DNA of 64,000 bases from BAIKAL-G1 sp943369525 (GCA_943369525.1 CALRNL020000004.1:143863-207862); one strand, 5' to 3'. Shown: positions 17,363 through 25,894, numbered from the stretch's first letter. Numbers and translations are program-made. Notes: generated by a model from the letters alone, not told the origin.

Positions 17363-18322
17363 ATGAGCAGCGACCTGATCGCCCAACCCTCCTTCTGGCC
17401 AGAGCTCGAGCCCGCCGAGCCCGCGGCCAGGTTGGTCCAGCCGAAACTGCGCCAGCCAAAACTGGCCCAGCCCAACCTGCTTCAGCCGGAACCCGGGCCC
17501 CATGCCCCAAGCCCACAGAGAGGGCCTGCGGATGTCGAGGTTGCTGATGCGATCGACCCCTCCCCGGCTCCCTCCCTGGTGCAATTGCCCAGCTTTCGAT
17601 CCGGGCCGGCCGAACGCCGCCTGCCGGAACGGCTGCTGATCCTGGATACGGAAACCACCGGCCTGCAAAGCGAGCACGACCACTGCATCGAAATCGGTGC
17701 CGTGCTCTTCCATGTGGCCGAGCGGGCCGTGCTGGATCAGGTCTCCTTCCTGCTTCCCTGCCAGCAGAATCCGGCCGAGCCGATCAATGGCATCAGCGCT
17801 GCCGTCAGCCGCACGCCCCAGCCCTGGCAGGCGGGCCTGCTCTTCTTCGAGGCCATGCTGGATGCCGCCGATCTGGTGGTCGCCCATAACGTCAAATTCG
17901 ATCGGGGCTGGTTTGGCCGCGAGCCCCTGCCGGCGATCACCAAACCCTGGCTCTGCAGCATGGAAGACATCCGCTGGCCGCCCTCCCTGCGCTTGAAGCC
18001 GACGCCTTCGGTGCGCGATCTGGCCCTAGCCCATGCCGTTCCGGTCTGGGCCGCCCACCGGGCCCTCACCGACTGCATTTACCTGGCCCAGGTGTTTGAA
18101 CGCTGTGGCGATCTCGATGCCCTGCTGCAGGAGGGGCTCGAACCCCGCCAGCTCTACCGGGCCTGCCTCAGCTACTCCGAACGCCATCGCGCCCGGGAGG
18201 CCGGCTTCCGTTGGAATGAGCCCCTGCGCGGCGCCTGGAGCCGGCGGCTATCCCCGCGGGAAGTGACCATGCTGACGTTCCCAGTGGAACTTGTCGAATC
18301 GCCAAGCCTGCTGGCGATCTAA
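17363..18322 (+). CDS. DnaQ-like 3'-5' exonuclease (DEDDh)
   Basis: A 319-residue protein with an exonuclease domain after a long N-terminal linker. ExoI is LLILDTETTGLQSEHDHCIEIGAV, ExoII VVAHNVKFDRGWF, ExoIII AHRALTDCIYLAQVF, giving the DEDDh catalytic set. The linker holds four QP[KN]L[RAL]-type pentapeptide repeats (about residues 25-45). The frame is open from 17150; ATGs lie at 17348 and 17363, and the second has a GGAGAAG Shine-Dalgarno eight bases upstream, so it is chosen. Similar to cyanobacterial exonuclease-domain proteins rather than the polymerase III epsilon subunit; the exact role is unknown. Confidence 0.85.
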   Translation: MSSDLIAQPSFWPELEPAEPAARLVQPKLRQPKLAQPNLLQPEPGPHAPSPQRGPADVEVADAIDPSPAPSLVQLPSFRSGPAERRLPERLLILDTETTGLQSEHDHCIEIGAVLFHVAERAVLDQVSFLLPCQQNPAEPINGISAAVSRTPQPWQAGLLFFEAMLDAADLVVAHNVKFDRGWFGREPLPAITKPWLCSMEDIRWPPSLRLKPTPSVRDLALAHAVPVWAAHRALTDCIYLAQVFERCGDLDALLQEGLEPRQLYRACLSYSERHRAREAGFRWNEPLRGAWSRRLSPREVTMLTFPVELVESPSLLAI

Positions 18323-18401
18323 TTCTCCAGCGCTGGGTCCTGATGGGGGCCTACCCCCGACCAGGCATGGAGCTGGGCCCTATCCCTGACTCCATTGGGT
18401 T

Positions 18402-18752
18402 ATGGACCATTTTCGTATGGACTGGGCAAGCTTGGGACACCGCTGCGATCCCATGGCCCCTCCGCCGATCAATGGACCTGCGGCTGGCGGCCGTCCGTTG
18501 CACAGGATTGTGCGGCGTTGGCAGGACGCACGCTCCTGGGCACGCTTGATTCGCGAGGCCGAGGCCCTCTGGCATATCGATGTGAGGGACCTCCATCGCC
18601 TAGCGGCCCTGGAATTGGGCCAGCTGATTGGGGAGGTGCCAGGGCGTCAGCGACCCCGGGTCAATCGCTGGCTCGCCTGGTATCGGGTCGCGACCCGGCT
18701 GACCATTCGCTCGCCATGGGGGTCTCCCGGCCAGGCTGATCGCAATTCCTAA
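18402..18752 (+). CDS. Hypothetical helical basic protein
   Basis: An open frame of 116 residues that looks coding: regular codon use and an amphipathic, Arg/Trp-rich segment RIVRRWQDARSWARLIREAE, then LWHIDVRDLHRLAALELGQLI and RVNRWLAWYRVATRLTI. No domain is recognised. In-frame ATGs at 18402, 18417 and 18453 leave the start open; none has a clear Shine-Dalgarno. It sits between the exonuclease and a more AT-rich stretch. Confidence 0.5.
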   Translation: MDHFRMDWASLGHRCDPMAPPPINGPAAGGRPLHRIVRRWQDARSWARLIREAEALWHIDVRDLHRLAALELGQLIGEVPGRQRPRVNRWLAWYRVATRLTIRSPWGSPGQADRNS

Positions 18753-18919
18753 TCACCAGCCCAGCGTCATCATATCTTTGGTGGCCCCCAAGGGTAAACC
18801 TCAGGCGAATAGGTGAGCGGATTAGAATAAGCAACTGCTATCAAGGCCGACTAGGAAATAAACTATGAAAATAGGATTATTTCTAAACCTTGCGCCATTG
18901 AACGGGGCGCCCAAAGACT

Positions 18920-19222
18920 TCAAGCGTCGCTAAGTAACTCCTTGCTACTGGCCTTTAGCTGCGACCATAATTGACGGATTTCCTCAAATGCCTGTTCTTG
19001 GCCGATTTTACCGTTGGCCTGGAGGCCCACAATCAGTCCAATGCGGTCAGCAAAGGTTTCCAAGTTTTGGTGAAAGGCAAGCCGTTCGGGAGACCAGCTG
19101 GCACCTCGGTAGCCGCTATGGCCTTCCATGGGGGACTGGATCCCCTTGCTCTGAAATGATCCTTTGAATTCTTCCAATGGCGGTTTCCCTTGACTGAGGC
19201 AGGAGGGATCATGGGGATCCAT
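18920..19222 (-). CDS. DUF7219-like small cyanobacterial protein
   Basis: The 100-residue frame contains YRGASWSPERLAFHQNLETFADR followed by GLQANGKIGQEQAFEEIRQLWSQLKASSKEL. The pattern (Y-x-G near the start, L-x-F-N/H-x-N-L-x-x-F-A, then a helix with QLWxQLKxSxKEL) matches a short protein family common in cyanobacteria (DUF7219), of unknown function. The first 30 residues are less convincing, so translation may begin at the second Met (residue 32). It lies in an AT-richer region upstream of the pst genes' 3' end. Confidence 0.68.
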   Translation of the reverse strand: MDPHDPSCLSQGKPPLEEFKGSFQSKGIQSPMEGHSGYRGASWSPERLAFHQNLETFADRIGLIVGLQANGKIGQEQAFEEIRQLWSQLKASSKELLSDA

Positions 19223-19610
19223 TCTGCCAAGACTAGCGTTAAGGCAGCGCTAGTGCAGGCTTGCGGCTCGATAGGGGCAGAATAGCAGAGTTTGGGGTAG
19301 TAGTCTTCGCGCAGCACCCCCGCACCGGTCAAGAGCTTAGATTTTTGTAGCGTAATTTACTTTTCAAGAAAAAATCGTTTTGCTATCGGCTGGTCGCATA
19401 ATTAATTAGTCAGGTTTATGCAATATTATGGCGTAAGATCGAAGTAAATAGCCAAAGAGAATTACTCCTTATTCCCTTAAACAGTTGTCCTATTCACGCG
19501 GCCCGGTGATCATGGGGCTAATACGAGGGTTATAAATATTTCTGAGAACCGATGATGTGTAGCCCATACACTGGAGTGCATGGGCTAGTTAAGTTGATGC
19601 TTAGTAGGGT
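19223..19610. other. AT-rich intergenic stretch
   Basis: About 390 bp without a supportable gene. It is markedly AT-rich compared with the window, with short A/T runs around 19340-19450. The only structure I see is the hairpin just downstream of pstB listed separately. Confidence 0.5.
19561..19586 (-). terminator. Hairpin downstream of pstB
   Basis: The arms agcccatacact and agtgcatgggct are complementary over 12 bp with one A/C mismatch and almost no loop, so in practice the innermost bases form it. It lies 25 bp past the pstB stop. No T run follows on the minus strand, so it may be a processing or attenuating hairpin rather than a classic terminator. Confidence 0.45.
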
Positions 19611-20447
19611 CTAACCGAAGCGGCCAGAGACATAGTCCTGAGTCGCTTGCTGCAGTGGCGCATTGAAAATTCGTTCGGTTTCGCCAAACTCTTCAAGGCA
19701 GCCCACTTTACCTTCATAGTCGGCCAGGTTGGTGACGTTGAAGAAGCCAGTCAGATCGGAAACCCGGGTTGCCTGTTGCATGTTGTGGGTAACGATCACA
19801 ATCGTGAACGTTTTCTTGAGTTCATGCATCGTTTCTTCGATCTTTAAGGTGGAGATCGGATCGAGTGCCGAACAGGGTTCATCCATCAAGATCACCTCGG
19901 GTTCAACTGCAATCGTGCGGGCGATGCAAAGGCGTTGCTGCTGGCCACCCGACAGCGAAAAGCCACTCTCTTTGAGTTTGTCCTTGGCCTCGTCCCATAG
20001 GGCCGCCTTTCGTAATGAACTTTCGACGAGTTCATCCATGTCGCCCTGATAGCCATTGATCCGGGCACCAAAGGCAATGTTTTCATAGATCGACTTCGGA
20101 AACGGATTGGGTTTCTGAAAGACCATGCCGATGCGCCGGCGAACCTCGACGGGGTCAACCCGCTTGTCATAGAGGTCCTGGCCATCAAACAACACTCGGC
20201 CCGTGAGGCCACAGCCCTCGATCAGATCATTCATGCGGTTGAGGGCCCGCAGAACCGTCGATTTACCGCAGCCAGAGGGACCAATAAAGGCGGTGACTTT
20301 CCCCTTGGGGATTTCCATGAATACGTGATTAACAGCAACGTTCTTGCCATTGCCGTAGCTGATGCTCACATCCTCGAGCGACAAACAGGTCCCCGGGGAG
20401 GGGGTGGTTGACTGGGGCCTGGTGGAGGGGTTGGTGGAGGTGTTCAT
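19611..20447 (-). CDS. pstB: Phosphate ABC transporter ATP-binding protein
   Basis: ATPase of the high-affinity phosphate importer. Walker A is GPSGCGKSTVLRALNRMND, the Q-loop MVFQKPNPFPKSIYENIAFG, the signature LSGGQQQRLCIARTIA, Walker B ILMDEPCSALDP, and the switch histidine VTHNMQQA. The frame is open to 20516, but that would overlap pstA; the ATG at 20447 (MNTSTNPSTRPQ) gives 278 residues and a 34-bp gap after pstA. Last gene of pstC-pstA-pstB. Confidence 0.95.
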   Translation of the reverse strand: MNTSTNPSTRPQSTTPSPGTCLSLEDVSISYGNGKNVAVNHVFMEIPKGKVTAFIGPSGCGKSTVLRALNRMNDLIEGCGLTGRVLFDGQDLYDKRVDPVEVRRRIGMVFQKPNPFPKSIYENIAFGARINGYQGDMDELVESSLRKAALWDEAKDKLKESGFSLSGGQQQRLCIARTIAVEPEVILMDEPCSALDPISTLKIEETMHELKKTFTIVIVTHNMQQATRVSDLTGFFNVTNLADYEGKVGCLEEFGETERIFNAPLQQATQDYVSGRFG

Positions 20448-20481
20448 GGCAGTTGGGAAAGAGAGGTTTGGGTTGGGCCGA

Positions 20482-21399
20482 TCAAATGCGATTGAGGCTT
20501 CCGATGTATCTGGCAAAAATGTTCATAACTAGGATCATCATTACCAATACAAACGAAGTCGCCCATGCCAAAGAAATTTGAACATCGTAGGGCATGATAG
20601 CAAAATTATAAATTAGGACTGACATCGATGCGATTGGGCTAAACAGTCCTTCTGGCCAAAATGGTGAAAATAAAGCGGTGAAAATCAGTGGTGCTGTTTC
20701 TCCAGCTGCGCGGGCAATACTCAACACAATACCGGTTGCAATCGGCTTCATGGCCGTTGGCAAGGTAATGCTAGTTATGGTTACGAACTTGGATGCACCT
20801 ACACCAATGGCACCCCAGCGCAGCTCTTGGGGAACCAGTTTTAAACCCTCATCAGTAGTCTTGATAATCGTGGGAAGCATCAGTACAGAGAGAGCCATGC
20901 CGCCCGCCATGGCACTATAACTTTGGTCGAAGAATATTCTAGTTGCAACAATTAAGCCGTAAATAAAAACACCGCAGATAATCGAAGGAACACCTGATAA
21001 AACGTTGGTGCCAAAGCGAACGAAGCTGGCAAAGGCTCCGCTTTTGGAGTATTCAGCCAGATAGATCCCTCCACCTACGCCGACCGGAATAGCAATCAGT
21101 GCTGCAATAAGACTGACAACTAAGGTTCCAAGGATGGCATTACCAATGCCACCGCCTGTCATGCCAGGGGCTGGCGGCAGATCGGTAAGCAGAGTTAGGC
21201 TCATCATAGAGCCGCCCTTAATCACCACGTAGGCGAGAACAAGCAGTAGGGGTAAGACAACAACAGCTGCAAAGATCCCAGCTAGAATGGTGAATACGGA
21301 ATTCCAGCGGTTCCGGGGCAGGTTTGGACGTATGTGCAATGAAGATTTGATACTATTGCCGGGGCGCTGGCCGGAAGAGGAGAGAGGAAAGTTTGTCAT
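20482..21399 (-). CDS. pstA: Phosphate ABC transporter permease PstA
   Basis: Inner-membrane permease of 305 residues with about six transmembrane segments (for example FTILAGIFAAVVVLPLLLVLAYVVI near the start and SFVLVMMILVMNIFARYIG at the end). The ABC-permease loop is visible at LRWGAIGVGASKFVTITSITLPTAMKPI (EAA-like). The longer frame to 21456 would overlap pstC by 50 bp; the ATG at 21399 (MTNFPLSSSG), 7 bp after the pstC stop, is preferred. Confidence 0.93.
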   Translation of the reverse strand: MTNFPLSSSGQRPGNSIKSSLHIRPNLPRNRWNSVFTILAGIFAAVVVLPLLLVLAYVVIKGGSMMSLTLLTDLPPAPGMTGGGIGNAILGTLVVSLIAALIAIPVGVGGGIYLAEYSKSGAFASFVRFGTNVLSGVPSIICGVFIYGLIVATRIFFDQSYSAMAGGMALSVLMLPTIIKTTDEGLKLVPQELRWGAIGVGASKFVTITSITLPTAMKPIATGIVLSIARAAGETAPLIFTALFSPFWPEGLFSPIASMSVLIYNFAIMPYDVQISLAWATSFVLVMMILVMNIFARYIGSLNRI

Positions 21400-21406
21400 G
21401 GGGGAG

Positions 21407-22363
21407 TCAGGTGTAACGGAGGCTGAGACGACGCACGATCCATTGGGCCAACACATTGACGACCAATGTGAGCAGCATCAAGACAAACGCTGCGTACATC
21501 AAAGAAGAGACCTGGCTGCCATCAGCCTCACCAAACTGGTTGGCAAGCATCGATGCAATTGTATTTCCAGGGGCAAGGAGTGAGAAGCTAAAATTATTTG
21601 AATTTCCAATAATCATGGTTACCGCCATGGTTTCACCCATGGCCCTGCCTAGGGCAAGCATCACCCCACCGGTGATTCCCGAGATAGCTGCTGGAAGAAT
21701 CACTTGAAAAATGGCTCCCCACCGGGACGTGCCAATGCCGTAAGCCGCTTGACGTAATTCGGTGGGGACCTGCAGGAGGGAGTCCCGAGCAATCGCCGTA
21801 ATGATCGGCAAAATCATGACCACCAGGATTAATACTGCCGGGGTAATGCCAGGACCTTCGGGCTGGGTTGAAAAGATCGGAAGCCAACCCAAGGTTGCGT
21901 AAAGCCAGTTGAGTAGGGGCCTCAAGAACGGCTCCATCACGAAAATGGCCCACAATCCCAACACAACCGATGGGATGGCCGCTAGTAATTCGACCATCAC
22001 GCCAATGATTTGGCGACCCTTAACAGGGATGAAATTCTCGGTTAGAAAAATTGCTGTGCCCACACCCAGGGGCACGGCAATCAATAGGGATAGGAGGGAA
22101 GTGGCCAGTGTGCCGTAGATTGCGGTGAAGGCTCCGTATTCATTGGTGACGGGGTTCCAGTTCGAAGTGGTCAGGAAACCCAGTCCAAATGATTCCATGG
22201 CGGTGCGAGAACCAGCCAGAACAGTCAATAAAATGGCGAGCAATATCAAACCAACCAAGGACGCCAGAAGAGTGGCAACCAGCCGGAATGATTGATCGGT
22301 AATTTTTTCAGTCCACGGTCTTCGTCGTAACCGGAACAAATCCGCTTTAGTTGCTTGCATCAT
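21407..22363 (-). CDS. pstC: Phosphate ABC transporter permease PstC
   Basis: A 318-residue membrane permease, partner of PstA. It has the PstC features FGLGFLTTSNWNPVTNEYGAF, LLAAIPSVVLGLWAIFVMEPFL, the permease loop LRQAAYGIGTSRWGAIFQVILPAAISGI, and ALGRAMGETMAVTMIIGNSNNF. It is the first gene of the unit. The substrate-binding protein PstS is not adjacent, and no phoU follows pstB. Confidence 0.95.
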   Translation of the reverse strand: MMQATKADLFRLRRRPWTEKITDQSFRLVATLLASLVGLILLAILLTVLAGSRTAMESFGLGFLTTSNWNPVTNEYGAFTAIYGTLATSLLSLLIAVPLGVGTAIFLTENFIPVKGRQIIGVMVELLAAIPSVVLGLWAIFVMEPFLRPLLNWLYATLGWLPIFSTQPEGPGITPAVLILVVMILPIITAIARDSLLQVPTELRQAAYGIGTSRWGAIFQVILPAAISGITGGVMLALGRAMGETMAVTMIIGNSNNFSFSLLAPGNTIASMLANQFGEADGSQVSSLMYAAFVLMLLTLVVNVLAQWIVRRLSLRYT

Positions 22364-23046
22364 GGGCGGAGTGCCAATTCAGGTGCAGACTTTTGTTGAT
22401 CCATGGGAAAGCCCTTGGTATACACCGATTCTAGAACGTGTCGGCGGGATGGATATTATGCTTGGGTTAACAATGGTCTATCTTGGGATTTTCTCTTGCT
22501 TGCGGAGTGTCCAAGGATGGGTTGCCACTGGTTAGTGGTGCAGCCCTAAACCGTTCTGTTCACTTTGCTCGAAAATGCTTGCCGTCTCACAATGGTCATG
22601 GGTCAGTAGGTCATGCCTGTATTGCTGTCATGGCAACGGCAACGACTAGGAGCTAGGAGTTAGGGAATGGGGATTAGCACTTTGCTGGCACAAGGGTTGC
22701 CAAGGTCGTTACCGGCACCCAGGAAAGCCCCAACTACGCAAATCCTTCTGCAAGCGGAAGGGCCCTGGGCGAGTCGCAGGGTAGTTCGGGTGCTTAGGTG
22801 GTTTGACGCAGAATTCTCCGCCAATGCCAGACCGTAATTGGCTCTTTGGCATTCATGTATCTAAATCAAGGCCATGGCAATTATTTCGCTTTGAACAAAG
22901 GCCTTAGATCGAGTATCGATTAAGGCCATTAATGAGCTTGGCCAGTGCATACTTTTTATCAACGACTCCCCAGGGGCTAGGGGGCCATCTAGAGTCCCGC
23001 TTCCCCTATGGTGGTGGCCCGAAGATTGGAATTGATTGGCTTGCTG
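22364..23046. other. Long intergenic region upstream of pstC
   Basis: About 680 bp with no convincing gene on either strand; frames are short and broken. It must carry the pst promoter. On the minus strand a TTAAC-containing stretch (22462-22475) followed by a TAATAT-like element might belong to it, but the tandem PHO-box pattern is not clear enough to call. The part near 22960-22990 has the G-rich CTAGGGG motif seen elsewhere. Confidence 0.4.
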
Positions 23047-23319
23047 CTAGTTTTTGATCGGTGGTAAATTGGCTGGGTCGAGGATCTCTGGGTTCTCCGG
23101 TTGGCTTGGATCCGGATCCACAACTAGCATGTGCTGCAACACCCTTTCGTGGCGCTCGCTGTCACGCCAACGGATCATGTAGGCGGGCATGATCGTACCC
23201 CGCGCATTCTTTTGTTCGACTGGTAATACGACCCAGCCGCGCCTAGATCTTCCCTGGGGATTGCGTTTAATGACTGCATCACCATTTTGGTACCGGAAGC
23301 CGATTCGTTCGCCGCTCAT
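23047..23319 (-). CDS. Small hypothetical protein, SH3-like beta protein, partner of RHH gene
   Basis: A 90-residue basic protein. The core GFRYQNGDAVIKR, RRGWVVLPVEQ, AYMIRWRDSERHERVLQHMLVVDP reads as a small beta-barrel (SH3/Tudor/KOW-like) in which short strands alternate with turns. No family is assigned. It begins 20 bp after the stop of the ribbon-helix-helix gene on the same strand, so the two form a small operon. A toxin-antitoxin relation is possible by layout only; no MazF or CcdB motif is evident. Confidence 0.6.
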   Translation of the reverse strand: MSGERIGFRYQNGDAVIKRNPQGRSRRGWVVLPVEQKNARGTIMPAYMIRWRDSERHERVLQHMLVVDPDPSQPENPEILDPANLPPIKN

Positions 23320-23339
23320 GGATTCTTTGGAATTAGGGT

Positions 23340-23663
23340 TTAATTGGGTAAGCTTGAGCTTGGGGCTAAGGACGAGATCTCTTTTAAGCCCTGTTTTGAA
23401 GTGCCGAGAACTTGGTTTTGCCAGTCTGGACCCAGCCTGGATTCGATAAATTCACGAATGAGTTGACGCACTACCTGGGATGGAGTGACGTCTTCCTGCT
23501 TGCAGAGCCCTTCAAAACAGGCCTTCTTCTTGGGATCAATCAGAACGCTGAGGCGGGCTGTCCGCTCTTCGCTTTGCACCTGGGGTGTCTCATCGGGAAG
23601 GGCGCGCTCGGGCAAGCCTGGGGAGGCTCTGCGCACTGGATTGTCCTCCACTGAAATTTTCAT
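23340..23663 (-). CDS. Ribbon-helix-helix (CopG-like) DNA-binding protein
   Basis: A 107-residue protein whose central part, TARLSVLIDPKKKACFEGLCKQ then VTPSQVVRQLIREFIESRLG, is a ribbon-helix-helix fold: a beta strand with alternating polar residues, followed by two helices. The N-terminus (about 35 residues) and the C-terminus are disordered-looking. It is the first gene of a two-gene unit with the small beta protein. The ATG is directly preceded by a TATAAT sequence on the minus strand and an imperfect palindrome, compatible with autoregulation. Confidence 0.72.
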   Translation of the reverse strand: MKISVEDNPVRRASPGLPERALPDETPQVQSEERTARLSVLIDPKKKACFEGLCKQEDVTPSQVVRQLIREFIESRLGPDWQNQVLGTSKQGLKEISSLAPSSSLPN

Positions 23664-23677
23664 ATTATACTAGCATA
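23664..23677 (-). promoter_or_regulatory. TATAAT element and imperfect palindrome at the RHH gene start
   Basis: Plus-strand 23666-23677 reads tatactagcata, a 12-bp palindrome centred on CTAG with one mismatched pair. On the minus strand the adjoining bases (23669-23664) are TATAAT, immediately before the ATG. RHH proteins commonly bind short palindromes over their own promoter, so this is a plausible operator. A -10 box this close to the ATG would give a transcript starting inside the reading frame, so its promoter role is doubtful. Confidence 0.4.
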
Positions 23678-23837
23678 TTGGAGGCGACCGGTTTTCCTGC
23701 CGTTCTCTCCCTTGGCCCTGGGGTCAGGCTATCTATCGCTGGGTGATGCCTAGCCCTTACTGAAACTGGGGGCTTTTGGGGGCAGCCAATCGGGAGTCAG
23801 CCGTAAACTGCAATGGGCTACTCGCCGCAACGGGCCC

Positions 23838-24251
23838 ATGGTTCGCTTCCTTGCCAATCTCATCTGGTTTGCCTGTGGTGGCGTGCTGATGGGACTGGGC
23901 TGGTGGTTTGCAGGCCTGGTTGCGGCGATCTCTCTGGTGGGAATCCCCTGGGCCAGGGCCTGCTTCGTGATTGGTACTTTTGCGTTCTGGCCCTTTGGCC
24001 AGGAGGCCGTCGGCAGGGCCGAACTCACAGGCCGCCCCGACTTGGGCACGGGGCCCTTGGGGTTCGCTGGCAACCTGGTTTGGTTTGTGCTGGCTGGCTG
24101 GTGGCTTGCGATTGGCCACCTCACATCAGCCCTGGCCTGCTTTATCACCATCCTAGGAATTCCCTTCGGCATTCAACATCTCAAATTGGCGGTGGTTGCG
24201 TTGGCTCCAATCGGCATGGCGGTCGTGCCTCGCAGCCGCCTCTACCCCTGA
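23838..24251 (+). CDS. YccF-domain inner-membrane protein
   Basis: A 137-residue membrane protein with two copies of the YccF unit: FLANLIWFACGGVLMGLGWW ... LVGIPWARACFVIGTFAFWPFG and GNLVWFVLAGWWLAIGHLTSA ... ILGIPFGIQHLKLAVVALAPIG. Each copy starts with N-x-x-W and ends with a GIP(W/F) loop and F/L-A-P-F/I-G. The function of YccF proteins is unknown. The same DNA carries a 140-residue antisense frame, rejected because it lacks any family features. Confidence 0.88.
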   Translation: MVRFLANLIWFACGGVLMGLGWWFAGLVAAISLVGIPWARACFVIGTFAFWPFGQEAVGRAELTGRPDLGTGPLGFAGNLVWFVLAGWWLAIGHLTSALACFITILGIPFGIQHLKLAVVALAPIGMAVVPRSRLYP

Positions 24252-24651
24252 TCTTTCCCTGCGAAGCCATGGCCAAATCCTGCCACTGATCTATTTACAT
24301 TATAAGCTTTCGTCGCTCGATTCACTTGCTTGGCTTTGCTCGGAATACCTTTTTGATCTCGTTGGTTGCGGTGCGCCGCTGATCACCAAGACCGGCGACC
24401 GTTCCCCAACGGCTCCAGCCACAGGGTTTAGTCGTTGCAGGCCCCCACGCCGTTGGTCACCGCCGCCGCCCCTAGGCCATGGCTGCTGAAGGCATGGGGC
24501 ATGGCCGTTGGCCGATCCCCTGGCGAACCCCAGGGTTGCGTCCTGTAGGCCTGGATTGGATCTCTTTGGTGCAGCTGATTTGCCCCAAAGACGCCCAGGC
24601 TGAACTGCGTTGCCGAACCCAGTTGTAAAATGGCAAATTAGGGGGCCCGCG
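24252..24651. other. Intergenic region, nothing recognised
   Basis: About 400 bp between yccF and the Nif11-like gene. It includes a TACATTATAAGC stretch at 24294-24305 that could be a promoter -10 element for a rightward transcript. Otherwise I see only short broken frames. Confidence 0.4.
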
Positions 24652-24834
24652 ATGGGTCTTCAACTTGATTGTTTGGTCGCCATGGTGCGCAATGATCCGC
24701 TCGTGCGGGAGAAGTTACTTGCCGCAGCAACGTCAGAGGAAATCCAGGCGATTGCCCACTCCTATGGCCAGCTCCTGGGGGAGATGATTGACGTGAATAC
24801 CGTGCACCTTAGGGACGCTATTCGTCCGGATTAG
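24652..24834 (+). CDS. Nif11-like small protein
   Basis: With the ATG at 24652 (AGGGGG Shine-Dalgarno about 8 bases upstream) the product has 60 residues. LVAMVRNDPLVREKLLAAATSEEIQAIAHSYGQLL follows the Nif11 pattern of a helix with a V-x-x-D-P-x-L/V-x-x-K-L core, an A-A-A turn and an I-A-x-x-x-G helix. Nif11-type domains serve as leaders of ribosomal peptides in picocyanobacteria, but this protein has no double-Gly cleavage site and no Cys/Ser/Thr-rich core tail. No LanM or transporter gene is nearby, so it is probably a stand-alone member. Confidence 0.6.
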   Translation: MGLQLDCLVAMVRNDPLVREKLLAAATSEEIQAIAHSYGQLLGEMIDVNTVHLRDAIRPD

Positions 24835-25561
24835 GACGCCTGATCAGCCCAGTTTGGCTCTGGCAGTTCTTCGGTGCGTGGATTGCCTTCCGGCAGGCTG
24901 CCCTATGCCTGGTGAGAGGCGATCTTGGTGCCCTACTGTTAAGGAGCAAGGGGCTCCTTGGATCTAGTCCTGACGAGCTTGGGTACCCCCGCAGCTCCTT
25001 CGGCCATCGGGCCATCCACCCCTGCCAAAGCCTGTTTAGAGGTCACTTTTAGAGGTCACGCCCAGGCGTTGCTGCTGACGATGATGGCCCACCCAGCGTT
25101 CTTTCCCGCAGCGGTGAATGCCATGATTGTGCTGCGGCTCTACCCAATGCCGAAACAGGCCCAGGCCAGAGGCTGGGCCCAAAATGATGAGGAACTAGGG
25201 CAGCAGGGGCACCGCCAGGCTGGCCACCGTGAATGGAATATAGGGGATTGCCGTGCCTTGCAGGGTGACCATCGTCACAATGGTGACCTAGAATCTTTCG
25301 TGGTGCAGGGGGCTCATACCGCAGCGATAGCTCTCCCCTTGCCAACGCAATCTCTTCAGCCCCATTCCACGCCAATGGGTGCCATGGCAAGCCAGGGTGC
25401 GGTAGGTCGAGAACTATGGCCACCCTCTGGCCAAAGCTATTGCGGAAGTATGACTTAGTTCGTTGTCCCTGGTCTAGCAGGCAGGGCTGATGCGTTAGGA
25501 GAAAATAGCTCAGAAGTGCATCGGTAAGCTTTTGGATGATCGTGTTTAGGGCAATTTTACT
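24835..25561. other. Decayed intergenic region
   Basis: About 730 bp with no intact gene. A minus-strand frame around 25190-25270 encodes a hydrophobic stretch beginning MVTLQGTAIPYIPFTVASLA and then meets a TAG; reading on would give FLIILGPASGLGLFRHW. This could be a broken membrane-protein gene, but I cannot name it. It adjoins the ArsJ-like remnant. Confidence 0.4.
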
Positions 25562-25894
25562 TTGACGCAACTTGGCCAGCCTGGCGTGGCATTTGAGGCT
25601 GGACTAACGGCTTACGCTGTTGTTTTGTGGGTAAACTCATTCATCCACAGCTATCCGATTATGGCCACAAGGGAAGCCGATTCGGTGAGTCTTGATCTGG
25701 GCTTTCACTCCATGGCCCATTTGGGAGGTGTCCCGCTGGCAACCCTGCTTTCCGGTTGGGACTGTCCCCCCATCGGCATGGAGGCCTGCCTCTGGGCATC
25801 GGCCCTGGTGGTGGGGCTTCCCCTTCTGGGTCGTTTGGGCTTGTTGCCCTTAGCTGGAATCAGGGAGATTGGCTTGCCAGAGCTTCAGATCTGA
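25562..25894 (+). pseudogene. C-terminal remnant of an ArsJ-type MFS transporter
   Basis: The frame gives 110 residues in which VNSFIHSYPIMATREADSVSLD, LGFHSMAHLGG, ATLLSGW and MEACLWASALVV follow the C-terminal part of ArsJ organoarsenical-efflux MFS transporters (pattern VNSSLHSYLI..., DVGFYYMANAxGRLxGTxLSG, GLxACLWxS). The full transporter has about 400 residues and 12 helices; only the last two or three are left and the upstream DNA does not continue the homology. Conserved residues have drifted (Y-Y to H-S, G-R to G-V). The glyceraldehyde-3-phosphate dehydrogenase gene that usually accompanies arsJ is absent. Confidence 0.65.

Noticed and set aside
22364..22800. A PHO-box array upstream of pstC
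   Set aside because: A TTAAC core and TAATAT-like element occur, but the tandem 8-bp pattern is not repeated clearly; kept only as a remark in the intergenic entry.
23750..24172. A 140-residue minus-strand frame over yccF
   Set aside because: The plus strand encodes a YccF protein with two matching units; the antisense frame has no features.
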